Assembly (NCBI GenBank): GCA_016808115.1
Contig: JAEQBH010004571.1
Coordinates: forward strand, 62,001-126,000
Length of the DNA: 64,000 nucleotides
From: Tetrastigma voinierianum
Lineage: Eukaryota; Streptophyta; Magnoliopsida; Vitales; Vitaceae
Direction of reading: 5' to 3'
Notes under the pieces: generated by a model
What the model saw: only the letters and a program-made list of their open reading frames with translations
Databases searched by the model: none
Told to the model about the DNA's origin: nothing
Part shown: positions 11,845-23,218 of the stretch, piece after piece
How positions within the stretch are numbered: position 1 is the first letter of the stretch
Layout of the letters: every line of letters begins with the position of its first letter
Position numbers and translations under genes: made by a program

Positions 11845-13047
11845 GTAGGTGTAACAGCTTTAATTGAATACTAGTAGTTTTTATTACGGTTTGTAGTATA
11901 AGAAAAAGTAAAATTTGTATTTTTAGAATTTAAGTGCTAAAGAGTGAAAAGGATAAAGTGGAAATTAATCAGAGTCAAGGGTAAAATGGTAATTTTCAAA
12001 TTAAGGACTAAAAAGGTCATTATGTAAGAAGAGTATATGTTAAAGTGAATTGTGATAAGTTAGTGATAAATAGAATGAAATAAAAGGACCTAAATGTAAG
12101 GGGTGAAATTTGACCCAAATTAGGGATAAGACCAAACTTGTCTTGGAATGAGACAAGTTCTCATTTTGATTTTAGTTTTCTTTGGGAGCTAGGGCATGGT
12201 TTGAAGAGAAGAAGCCATTTTTGGGTTTCTAATTGTTCAAGCAAAGGGAAGGGAAAGAAGTAGAGAAGAAATCAGGGTATGGAACTTATATGTGAAATTC
12301 TTGTATAAACTATGTGAAGCCCTACTTGTTTATGGGTTGTTAGGAACCACAACTTCCATTATGAAAGTGTTGTTGGCTGGTTTTTGTGGGCTTTAGTGGT
12401 TTTGGTTGGTTCAAGTCAAGTTTGGGAGTTGTTTTCTTTGATGTGTTTTGGGTTTTGGTTGGAAATTTCAGGTGAAAAGAGGCATACCTCCCATTTTTGT
12501 AGAAATCACATGTAGTGTCTGATGCTTGAAAGTTAGTCTTAGGTACTGAGTTATTACAGTTTAGAGGATATTGAGTACTAGTACTGAAAGTTGAGTATCG
12601 GTACTAAAAGTTGTTTTTGGTCAGGAGGTGTTGAATGGAATTTTTCAAGGTTCATTAGGTATGAGTACTGTCACGCCACACCCACTTTGGGTGAAGAGGC
12701 GCGACAAGGGCGGAATCTTTAACACCTTTTCTAACATTAATTGGACCCATTTCATATATAATTTCATAATGAAATAGAACTTGTAAAACTACCATCGTAG
12801 TGGTGTTTAAGATGTCTTGTACATATATTCTTGAGTCCCATTTACTTGTACTTACACAAATTCCACATTACAAAAACAAAACAAAGTAAAAAACCTACAT
12901 ATGGTGGACTCCTATTGCTGTGTTGGCCCTGGCGAATGCGGAATGCCTTGAATGTCATTTTCAGTACCTACATGGATGAAAAACCCGTGCTAAGCTTATA
13001 GCTTAGTGGGAAAAATATAATAGATATATAACCACTTGGGGTGGTCT

Positions 13048-16000
13048 TGTAACGCCGAATCCGGTAGGCAGGTTAGGATCAGAGCCAGAGTTCGGGTCTG
13101 GGCTGGGGCTGGGACTCTTTACCTGATTTTTTTTAAACCAATCTGGTACCTGTGGGTATGGCCCACATCTTATAACTTAATCAAATATTTTATATACAAA
13201 TCAAAAGAACTACCACCGGAGTGGTGTCCATCAAAATCTAGACAAATATAACTGAGTCCCATTTACAAATACAAAAGCGTACTTTTACATTTACAAATCG
13301 AGCACGGAACCTAAATGCCAGTGAACCCTTGAAGTGTGTTAGCCTAATTTGTATCTTGGACATTTCTTTGATGTCTTCTCCTGTACCTACACGGATTAAA
13401 AACCCGTGCTAAGCTTTACGCTTAGTGGGAAACATTTCTTATACAGAAACATATGCATATACACAATTATAATAAGTGTATAACCATAACAGATATCAGA
13501 AATTTCATGCATTCATATCATGGACTTATATAAGTACTTATGCTTATCACGGGATTATGTTAAATGCAGGGTTCCAGAGTGGAGATTCTGAACTATTCTT
13601 ATACGGGACTTACACTATAACAGGACTTATGTGCATTCGGACTCAGCGTGGGAGTTCACATAACATCTTATGCTACGGGTTTACCGCATTCGGAGGTGCA
13701 GTAGGTATCGGCAAGAAGTACGGAATATCTGAATGTCTGAGAACTTATTCTTATCACGAGTACTTGTAAGTCTTACCAAAACTTCCCTCTTAATTATTTC
13801 GAGATCTTATCGAGTATTACGGAACTTATACTTATCTTGAACTTATCTTTGGTCTTCTGAGAACTTGGACATGTATTTGAGAATCTGCCGCCATGTCTTC
13901 TGAGCATAACCGCCTCTTACGGATCTTATCCTTGTGCGAAGGTATCATTAGGTACAATAAGTCGGAAGCGATCATCATGCATTATCACATACAAGGTCAG
14001 ATCAGATGTATGCAGATACATATCAGGTATGGACATTGTCAGGAGCGGTCTGGTCGAGCAGTGCATATACTTATTTTACGGATACGAGGTACCCTTAAAT
14101 TTCACAGACTTATACTTGTTTTAGATCACGGGAGTACGCGTGGGTACTACTAGACTTGATGAAATGCGAGTACCGGTGGGTACTCGAACAATCGAGAGGC
14201 AAGCGGGGCAATCAACAGAGTACCATGGAGTGCTTACGGAACTTGTCGGATACATATGGAACTTATTCAGATACATGAAGGAACTTATTCAGATACATGA
14301 CAAAACTTATTTAGATACATGGCCAGACATTGATTACATGACGGAACTTATTCGGATCACGAATTGTCCATTAGGTACTACGAGACAAATCAAATATGGA
14401 GTGCAGTAGGTACTACGAGAGCTTATCAAATCGGGAATTGCGGGTAGGTACTACGGGACTTAATCGAGGAACGGGTGCCCATAGGTACTCTGAGAGACTT
14501 CATCGAGAGGCAGACAGACTTAATTAAATACGAGATTGCCGTAGGTACTACGAGAACATTTCGGATACGAGATTGCCGTAGGTTTCTGAGGCTTAATCGA
14601 GAGACGGGGTTGTCGGTGAGAGTGCAGAGTAGGTGCTGCGGAACTGTCGGAGACGGGACTTGTCGAATGCGAGTGCAGAGTAGGTACTACGGGAACTATT
14701 CGAAGCGGAGATTGCAGAGTAGGTGCTCACGGGACAATCGGAGGAGGACTTAATCGAAGATAGGATTGCAGTGGGTGCTACGGAACTTATTAGATCTGGG
14801 ACTTGTCGGATCTGGGATTGTGCCGGTAGGTGATACGGAGACTATTGGGGAGGCCAGGGACTTGTCGGATCACGGGGGAGTGCCGTGGGTACTACAGAAC
14901 TTATTCAGTAGAATTGCAGAGTAGGTACTCTGAGGGACTTATCGGATCTGGGTGCAGTAGGTACTATAGGACAGATCATATTCGTTCATATCTTTACTCT
15001 TATTCTTTAGTCAGTGTCTTATCATATGTACGTCGACTACTAGACGATTATAAGAAATAGGTAGGGCCTTGATACAATACAGTACCCGAAGGTACGATAC
15101 AGTACTGGGGTGCCATAGCACCAACAGGAGTACCGAAGTACTGAACAGGAGTGCCGTAGCACTAATCAGGACAGGAGTCTTGTTAGCCTTGTCGAGTCTG
15201 GGGTACTGTCGGGAGTGACGGACGCACTAATCGGGCGATCCACTCATTATTAACGGTCCTAGGTATTACTTATGATCGCCTATATTTCATATATTCTTGT
15301 TCCTCTATGAATCATCTTTACTCGGAAATTGGAATCATTCCAATCGGATCATCGAGCTCAAGTTATGGCATTTTCATGCCAACTAGTCAAGTTTCTGGAT
15401 TTTAGAGGACAATTTAAAAATATTTATTTTCCAGTGCCTTGTCTTGATATTTGGCCTTGTATCTTTTATTCCTTTAAATCTAAGGTCTTTAAGGGTTCTA
15501 TTCAACTAGAATCACCCAATTCGAACTCATAAGACTCAAGTTATGTCAGAAACAACCGGTTTACTCATGTTCAAGCTGGAATCAGAATTTTCTTGCACAT
15601 GGCCCCACTTTGAGTTAATTTTTGGGCCACTTAGGATCAAGTGGCGATTCTTCTCTTTCAGGTTTGGTTCTCCTTAGAAGTCTATTTTGTGCCCTTGATC
15701 ACTCAAATGGATAGAAATGAGGAAGTTTTGGCCAATCACGAAAACTGGTCGAAAGCGGAATGCGAACGGGGTGTACCGGTACATGTCTAACATGTACTGG
15801 TACATGTTGGCCAAAAATGATCAGAATACAATGTGTACCGGTACAAGTTCAAAGTGTACCGGTACAAGTCTCTGAAAAGTGCCCAGAATGTGTATTTTCT
15901 CCCATTTTCGTACACTTTTCCATCCCAGGCCATTATACTTCATATACACTTCAAAATCATTTTCGATTCACCTTTGAATCTATTTTTCTATTCAATTCAT

Positions 16001-16763
16001 ATTTCATTTCTTATCTTTCTTTCAAAATCTTTCCTTGAATTTCTCCCAAAATCATTCCAACATGGGTTATGATCCATCCTCGGAAACCAAACATGATATT
16101 TAGTTGGGGTTTATTCTAAGCTTCTAATTGATTACTCGATTAACCATGAATTCATCCTGAAGTTTTATGACTTCATGTGCCATGGGGTTTTTACACACTT
16201 ACTTGCCGTCATTTTGGGTTAGGTAAAGCCTGGCAAAACCCCATGTTTGGGGACAAACTCTTAACCAACGAGCATGGCAGTTCATACATAATCTCTTAGA
16301 ATCCATAGCGAAGTTAGTTTCCATACCTTTTTTGGCTTGATCTTGAAGCGAATCCTCCTTCTTCCTCTTCTCTTTCTTCCTCTTCTTCTCCTTCTTTCTT
16401 CTCTCTGGGTTCTCTCCCAATTTGAGATTAAATTGGTCTTTAAATCCCATGGATTTGATAAGGCCATGTTTGGCCCTTAAATAAAACCCATTTTTGGGTT
16501 AACTTTCTTTATTTGCCAAATAGTCCTTCAATTCTTGGCCATTTATAGTTCAATTTCCTTTTATGGTATTTTGGCCTCTAGTCTTTTCACATTAGGACTT
16601 TTAAGCCCCTTTTTGGACCAATTACAAAATTGTTCGCTTAAGTTTGTAGCTTTAAGTTCTCTCGTTTCCATGTTTTGCATTTAACTCACGAAACATTCAA
16701 ATTAAGCTTACAAAATACCCTATACATGTTGAAAACGACTAGGGTATATTTCGGGGTGTTATA
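13048..16763 (-). repeat. 3' LTR of element D (3,716 bp)
   Basis: On the minus strand it begins TATAACACCCCG at 16763 (TG changed to TA) and ends CGGCGTTACA at 13048. From about 14100 to 15000 it carries a degenerate minisatellite built on words such as CCGTAGGTACTACG. At 15772-15866 there are three perfect copies of the 12-bp palindrome TGTACCGGTACA. A pyrimidine-rich stretch lies at 16350-16410. The small open frames inside it are repeat-derived. Confidence 0.8.
14100..15000. repeat. Degenerate minisatellite in the 3' LTR of D
   Basis: Units of roughly 35-55 bp recur, centred on GTAGGTACTACGGGACTTA-like words followed by ATCGAGA or ATCGGAT. The matching region in the other LTR is about 18060-18950, but unit order and number differ strongly, so the arrays have been rearranged or badly resolved. 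Confidence 0.65.
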
Positions 16764-16800
16764 ATTCTCCCCCCCTTATAAGAATTTCGTCCTCGAAATT
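16764..16800 (-). other. Polypurine tract and CGAGGACGAAATT box of element D
   Basis: On the minus strand CTTATAAGGGGGGGAGAAT lies directly before the 3' LTR and is preceded by TTTCGAGGACGAAATT. This is the usual plus-strand priming site of the lineage. The same box stands before the LTRs of J, K and N. Confidence 0.8.
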
Positions 16801-17044
16801 CACACTCTAGCATGTGCTTGCTCTATGCTCGGATCCTTTCTTTTCATATCTTTACGAAGGCGGAGGCGTGACTCCTTGAGCCATCAAAGCTCCATCGAGG
16901 AACTCATATCATGTCTTAATCTTTGTTTAGTTAGATGCTTGATTCATTCTAGTCGATATACGAGACGGGACATCCGCGTGGAAACGACACATTCTTATGT
17001 AGGTGCATCCTTATCGAGTTTTATCACGAAGCGCTGAAATCTAG

Positions 17045-17056
17045 GCTCTGATACCA
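17045..17056 (-). other. Primer binding site of element D, perfect initiator-Met type
   Basis: The minus strand reads TGGTATCAGAGC, the standard plant initiator-methionine tRNA primer site of chromoviruses. It lies 69 nt inside the end of the 5' LTR rather than the usual few bases. It is part of a 9-bp inverted repeat, GATACCAAC and GTTGGTATC, at 17050-17071. Confidence 0.8.
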
Positions 17057-17107
17057 ACTTGTGTTGGTATCATATTCCCACTAACCTTAGGTTGCTCGTA
17101 TACCTAT

Positions 17108-17119
17108 GCTACGATACCA
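17108..17119 (-). other. Second, imperfect primer-binding-site motif of element D
   Basis: The minus strand reads TGGTATCGTAGC, 10 of 12 bases matching the perfect site. It lies six bases from the LTR end at 17126, the normal spacing. It may be the original site, with the perfect motif farther in arising by duplication. Confidence 0.55.
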
Positions 17120-17125
17120 CCAACT

Positions 17126-20100
17126 TGTCACGCTGAATCAGGATAGGCCCGATTGGCGGATCCGAGCCAGGATTCGAGGTGCGAGACTGGGGCTAGGACT
17201 CTTTACACGATTTTTTTTTTTTAAAACCAATGCAGTACACAACAGGTATAAGCTATATTATAACCAATCAAAATATTATATACAAATCAAAATTTGCAGT
17301 GGTGTGTAAATCTAGACAATATAATGGAGTCCCATTTACAAATACAAAACGTATACGTTACAAATCGAGCCTGGAGCCTACATGTAGTGAACCCTTACAA
17401 GTGTGTTGGCCTAGCTAGCCATGCGGATGTTTGCGATGTCTTCCTCTGTACCTGCTGGATTCAACTGAGTGTTTAAACTGCAGCAGTGGGAAACATTTCT
17501 TATACAGAAACATATGCATATACACAATTATAATAAGTGTATAACCATAACAGATATCAGAAATTTCATGCATTCATATCATGGACTTATATAAGTACTT
17601 ATGCTTATCACAGGATTATGTTCATACGGGACTCCCGTAGGAGTTACAGAACTTATTCTTATACAGGACTTACACTATAACAGACTTATGTGCATTCAGG
17701 AATCCCGTAGGAGTTACATAACTTATGCTTATCTTCTGAGTTTTATATGAGTGCAGTGGGTATCGCCGAGATTACGGAATGTAAGCTAGATGTCTGAGAA
17801 CTTATTCTTATACAAGTACTTTGCTTAAAGTACTCTGAAAACTTATCTGGTATTTCGAGATCTTATCACGATACAGGAACTTATACTTATCTTACGGAGA
17901 CTTATACTGGTCTTACAGAACTTGGACATGTATTTCAGATCTTATACATGTCTTACAGAGCATATACTTATCTTACGGATCTTATCCTTGTGCGAAGGTA
18001 TCCGTAGGTACAATAAGTCGGAACTAATCATCATCGTATCACATCTGAGGTCGGATCAGGATGTATGCGGGATACATATCAATTATGGACATTAGTGGGA
18101 AGCGGTCTGGTCGAGAACAAATATATGCTTATTTTACAGGATGGAATTGCCCTTAGGTGCTGCCCAGACTTACTACTTGTTTCTGCGTCTGGGAATTACC
18201 GTAGGTACTCTTTGGACTTGATGAAATGCGAGTACGGGTGGTGCCTACGAGAGCACAATGAGGCAAACGGAGGCAATCGAAACAAGAGTACCATTAGATT
18301 TTCCTGAGAACTTAATCGGGAATCGAGGCCAGACTATTCGGTTTGTGACAAAACTTATTCGAATCACGGGGAGTACGAAGTAGGTACTAGGAGACTAATC
18401 AAATACGGGAGTGCAGGCCAGGTACTACGAAACTTATCGGATCGGGAGTACACATGGGGTACTACGGGACTTAATCGAGAGACAGGAGTTAATCGAGACA
18501 TGGAGTTAATCGGGACGGGAGTACGTGGTACTACGAGGAACTAAATCGAGAGGCAGACGAGAACCGATTAAATACGAGGGTACGTAGGTACTAGAACTTA
18601 TTCGAAACAGAGTACGTAGGTGCACTACGGGACTTATCGAATCACAAGGGAGTACTTGTAGTCTTACGGGACCCAGTCAGTCTGTTGAGATCTTCTCTTA
18701 TTCTTTGATGAGTGTCTTTATCGTATACGTCATTACTAGACCCGATTATAAGAAATGAGTGGGGCCAGCGGTCACAATAAGTACTAGAAGGTCTGATCTG
18801 ATCTTGGGGTGCCATAGCACCAACAGGATGCAAGTCTTGAGCAGGATCTTAGTAGCACTAATCGGGACGGGAGTCTTGGTAACCTTGTCGGGAATCTGCG
18901 GAATTCTTAATCGGGAATCTTAGGAGCACTAATCGGGACGTCACTCATTCATTCTTTGAGATTCTAGGTAGTCATATGATCATATATATTTCATATATTC
19001 TTGTTCCTCTATGAATCATCTTTACTCCAGAAATTGGAATCATTCCCGATCGGATCGTGAGCTTCGAGTTATGGCATTTTCATGCCAAGCCCAGTCGAGT
19101 TCACCGGATTTTAGAGGACAATTTGAAATATTTATTTTCCAGTGCCTTGTCTTGATATTTGGCACTGTATCTTTTTATTCCTTTAAAGCTAAGGTGCTAA
19201 GGGTTCTATTCCAACTGGAATCACCCAATTTGGAGCACCGGAACTCAAGTTATGTCCGAAACAACCCGGACTACTCCATGTTCAAAGCTGGAATCATAAT
19301 TTTTCTTGCACATGGCCCCACTTTGAGTGAATTTTTGGGCCACTTAGGATCAGAATTTTGCGATTCCTTCTCTTTGATTTTGGTTCTCCTTGAAGTCTAT
19401 TTTACGTAGCCACTTGAATCCGCCATCCCGGATAGAAATGGGGAAGTTTGGCCAAAATACGAAAACTGGTGGCTTGGGAATGCGAGAATAGGGTGTGCAG
19501 AATTTTATGTCTAACATGTCTGCAGTGCATGTTAACAAAATGACCAGATACAATGTGTGTACCTGTACAAGTTCAAAGTGTACGGTACAAGTCTCAGAAA
19601 AGTGCCCAGTGTGTATTTTCTCCCATTTTCATGCACTTTTCCATCCCAGGCCAAATCTATCCTTCATATACATGAAAATCATTTCAAATTCACCTTGGAA
19701 TCTTTCTATTGATTCATCTTTCATTTCTTATCTTCTTTCAAAATCTTTCCATGAATTTCTCCCAAAATCATTCAACATGGGTTATGATCCATCCTCCAAA
19801 TAAACATGATGTTTAGTTAGGGTTTATTCTAAACCACAATTCAATTACTCTCGATTAACCCTTGAATTCATCCTCGAGAGGATTTCATGAGCTTCGTGCA
19901 CCGTATGGGGTTTTACCCACCTTACTTGCCATCATTTTTGGGTTAGATGAAACCTAGCAAAACCCCATGTTTGAGGACAAACTACTAACCAACCCAAACA
20001 TGGCAATTCCTTACATAATCTTAGAATCCATAGCGAAGTTAGTTTCCATACCTTTTTGGCTTGATCTTGGCTTGAATCCTCCTTCTTCCTCTTCTCTTCT

Positions 20101-20464
20101 TCTCTACGGGTTCTCTCCCAATTTGAGACCAAATTGGTCTTTAAATCCCATGGATTTGATAAGGCCATGTTTGGCCCTTAAATAAAACCCATTTTTGGGT
20201 TAACTTTCTTTATTTGCCAAATAGTCCTTCAATTCTTGGCCATTTATAGTTCAATTTCCTTTTATGGTATTTTGGCCTCTAGTCTTTTCACATTAGGACT
20301 TTTAAGCCCATTTTTGGACCAATTAAAAAATTGTCCTTAAGTTTTGTAACTTTCCAGGTCTCTCGTTTCCATGTTTCGCATTTAACTCACGAAACATTCA
20401 AATTAGGCTTACAAAATACCCTATACATGTCGAAAACGACTAGGGTATATTTCGGGGTGTTACA
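17126..20464 (-). repeat. 5' LTR of element D (3,339 bp)
   Basis: On the minus strand it begins TGTAACACCCCG at 20464 and ends CAGCGTGACA at 17126. The segment 17486-17622 matches 13425-13561 of the other LTR at 136 of 137 positions, whereas the minisatellite and the palindrome region differ by many small indels. The termini form an imperfect inverted repeat (TGTAACACC and TGTAACGCC-like), as in the other chromovirus LTRs of the window. Confidence 0.8.
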
Positions 20465-22835
20465 GGTCCACATACATATAACAAAATGGATTTATCAGAG
20501 TTTACGTATCGTAGAAATCTATAATAGAGTTTTGATATAACATAATTCTTATAATGGGGTTTTCATATCTCTTGTAGGAGTTTAGAACAGAGATCTTGTA
20601 CAGAAGGTACCCATAGGTACATTATAGAACTGAACTGATTCCTTATGCTTTCTTATTGTTCATTATTCATTCTTATTATATAAATGTTTGCTTGTATAAA
20701 CTGGAAATAATGAATGAGAGGGACACTGCACAATAGGTACCCAGTGCGATCTGATGTGAACGAGGGACGTGTACGCCGCGTGCAGTCTTGAAGCAGTAGC
20801 GAAGTCTTGAGAAACACTAGCGAGCGTGTGCGCGCGTAATAGAAGTGTTGTAGCACTAGCAGGAGTGTCGTAGCACTGATAAGAGGTGCCTATTCATTCG
20901 CTATCCGGTCCTAAGAAGATATACAATTATATGCATTACTGAGCTTATTATATTGTTCTTAAACACATTAGCAAATAAGGGCAAGAAACAAAGTCTACCT
21001 AACGACATGATCATTGAGGTTCAGATCATTTTATAACTTATAATTTATATACATTTACGGACCCTTTCATTCACTTTTTAGGATCCTCAATTAATCTAAT
21101 TTTATGCCTAATTATCTTCCATTAAAAGTCTAAACAAAAGAGTAATAGATTCTAGAATTGGCGAATAATGGCAAAAGCTGGGCTGTAGCTTGGCACTTTG
21201 TGCGATGCTACGATGCAGGTGTAGAGGTTAACTGGCGTAGCGAGCTCTCGGGAGGGGTCTCGGGTCTACCTAGGCGTAGGGACCTTCGCCTAGGCAAAGC
21301 TCTACGCCTAGGCGTAGGGGTGTCATGCTGAAATTGAACATGGACTAGTTTTGGCCATTTTCACTAGAAATCATTGACGAAACAAACCTGACCTGAAACA
21401 GGCAGACCCCGAAAACACCTTGATTAGGATTTTCTACCCAGGCCTAGACGAGGAGGGATTTCTACTTTCCATACATCAAATGAAATTTCCATACCTTGAT
21501 CTTGAACACTTTAACAACTATTTTCTTCCTTTCTTCTCTTTGCTTGAACAGCATGAACCAAAGCGATGGATTCTTCTTGTTCTAGAAACAGTAATACTAG
21601 ACTTCAAAACACCAAAATGAGATATTTTTCTCTATGTTAGAAGGCCATGTTTAGCTTAAGGGAGTTTGGCATAAAGTTTGCTTTATTGCATTTTAGTCTT
21701 TCTATTTCATTCCATTTACACATCAACTTATCCAAAATCTACAATAACATATCATCTTCTTGTGTTATGACCCTTGGGTCCTCATTTTACAAATTACCAT
21801 TTTACCCTTAGTACTTAAATTTCTGAAAAATACAAAATTTACTTATATTATACCTTAAACATGTAATAAACTACTAGGTACCATTTGGGTGTTACAATCT
21901 GGAGTCACGCAGCCTATTTTGTTATGTTCTTTGGTAATTCCCAGATGAAATGGTCGATTACATGTATAAAGTTATATAAGAAAAATGCTATGCCTTGCTG
22001 TAGGCGAGGCGAAAGCTTGGGCAAACATTGTTTCTTGCCCCTTATTTGCTAATGTGATTAAGAACAAAATAACAAGCTTAGAAACACATATAATTGTATG
22101 CCTGTCAAAGACCGGATAGTGAATGAATAGGGACGTCTGATTAGTGCGAAGACACTCCTGCATTGTACTACGACACCTCTATTACGTGGGCAGGCACGTC
22201 TCTGCTGATCTTGTGACACTCACGCATTTGTGCTCACGACACCTCCATTTACGTGGGCAAGCAGTCTACGTGCATGTTAGCACCTATGGGTACTCTTTTT
22301 ATAAGATTTCTATTTTGAACGCCCACGGGAAATATGAAAACCCTGTTATAAAAATTATGCTATATGATAAGAATTAGGTTATACGTAAACTCTGACATAT
22401 GCATTATGTTATATGTATCCTGTAATTGTGGACCACTTCAAGTGGTTATATATGTTATTTGTTTCCTACTAAACTATAAGCTTAGCATGAGTGTTTCATC
22501 AGGTGTAGGTGCTTGAAGAGAGGACATCAGGGCATTCCTCATCTGACAGGACAATAGCAGTAATGCGAAGTCCACAATGATGTAGGTTTTTGACTTTGTT
22601 TGTTATGTAAATGTAATATTTTGGAGATATTGGAACTTGTGTAAGTATAAGTAAATAGGACTCAGGAATGTATGTACATGAATAGTTAAACAAGCTAGGT
22701 AGGTACAATGACCTAAGTTTTATTTCATTATGAAATTATATATGAAATGGGCCTGATATTTAGAAGCGGGGTTAGGAGTCGAGTCCCATCTGCGCGCCCC
22801 TCGCCATTCAGGCGGGATTTAGGCGTGATAGTAGG

Positions 22836-23062
22836 AGCACTCTTTCTTTTATTGGTAGGGACGTAGCTATGGCCGCCAAAGCGTTTGCCTTTTCATTAGA
22901 ATTTCTCGGGACATGCTTCAGCCGCCAAGCTACGAAGCTTCCCAACCGTAGGTTGACTAGACTCACATACTTGGTCATGCGTTGATCTCTTGTTTCATAT
23001 TCTTCGTTTACCTGCTGTAGACCCTCAATTTTGTCCCTCAACACTTGCATTTATCCTATTGA
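22836..23062 (-). pseudogene. RNase H C-terminal piece of element A
   Basis: The minus-strand frame reads NEEYETRDQRMTKYVSLV, then HVPRNSNEKANALAAIA and SLPIKERVLL. It matches the RNase H end of element B near 53910-54090 (GEYETKDPCMTKYVSLI). RNase H degrades the RNA template; this is the archaeal-like second domain typical of the Tat lineage. The piece is cut on one side by E2 at 22835 and on the other by H at 23062. The N-terminal half lies at 39392-39950. Confidence 0.8.
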
Positions 23063-23218
23063 TGTCACACTCACCCATCGTTCTCATATGGCACCGTTAG
23101 GGTCCTTTTAGGCTTAGTCAGTTTTCGAGCCTCGGGTGGGCTTGTATGTGGTCCATTTAGTGCGTATGTAGTTCACTTCGGAGTGTCATTGTGGCTTTTT
23201 TTTTTTCTTAGTTATTGG

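Larger units (their letters stand above)
13048..20464 (-). mobile_element. Element D: complete LTR element with 362-bp interior (non-autonomous)
   Basis: Two direct LTRs of 3,716 and 3,339 bp flank only 362 bp. The interior holds an initiator-Met-type primer binding site and a polypurine tract but no coding sequence. The 5-bp flanks GGTCT (13043-13047) and GGTCC (20465-20469) differ at one base, as expected for an aged target-site duplication. The element lies inside E1, whose LTR is related, so it inserted into its own family. It must have relied on proteins of an autonomous chromovirus such as the sources of J, K or N. Alternatives are an internal deletion of a once complete element or a recombination product that kept primer site and polypurine tract. 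Confidence 0.8.
12669..21896 (-). mobile_element. E1: LTR of the E2 family inserted into E2, interrupted by D
   Basis: On the minus strand it starts TGTAACACCCAAATGGTACC at 21896 and ends GGCGTGACA at 12669. Without element D it is 1,806 bp, from 20470-21896 plus 12669-13047. Shared blocks with E2 include the ATTTCATTATGAAATTATAT word and the AGCTTAGCA region. No internal domain adjoins it, so it is probably a solo LTR. The 5-bp flanks AGTAC and ATCTG do not match, so the duplication is lost or the ends are slightly off. The LTR contains several palindromes around CCTAGG near 21266-21317. Confidence 0.7.
11850..22830 (+). mobile_element. E2: solo LTR of a chromovirus, interrupted by E1 and D
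   Basis: The LTR consists of 11850-12668 plus 21897-22830, 1,753 bp in all. It begins TGTAACAGCT and ends GGCGTGATA (CA changed to TA). Perfect 5-bp target-site duplications flank it: GTAGG at 11845-11849 and at 22831-22835. Removing it with one duplication rejoins the polyprotein of element A in frame. The sequence is homologous, in opposite orientation, to E1. No primer binding site or polypurine tract adjoins it, so it is a solo LTR left by LTR-LTR recombination. Confidence 0.8.

Noticed and set aside
13476..14753. Chain of plus-strand ORFs of 86-97 codons
   Set aside because: They run through the LTR and minisatellite of element D, with repeated residues such as YYR and RGYY; repeat-derived frames.
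17045..17119. tRNA gene or fragment
   Set aside because: The TGGTATCAGAGC motif is complementary to a tRNA 3' end and acts as a primer site; no cloverleaf is present.
12664..21901. Target-site duplication for E1
   Set aside because: The 5-bp flanks AGTAC and ATCTG share only two bases, so no duplication can be claimed.
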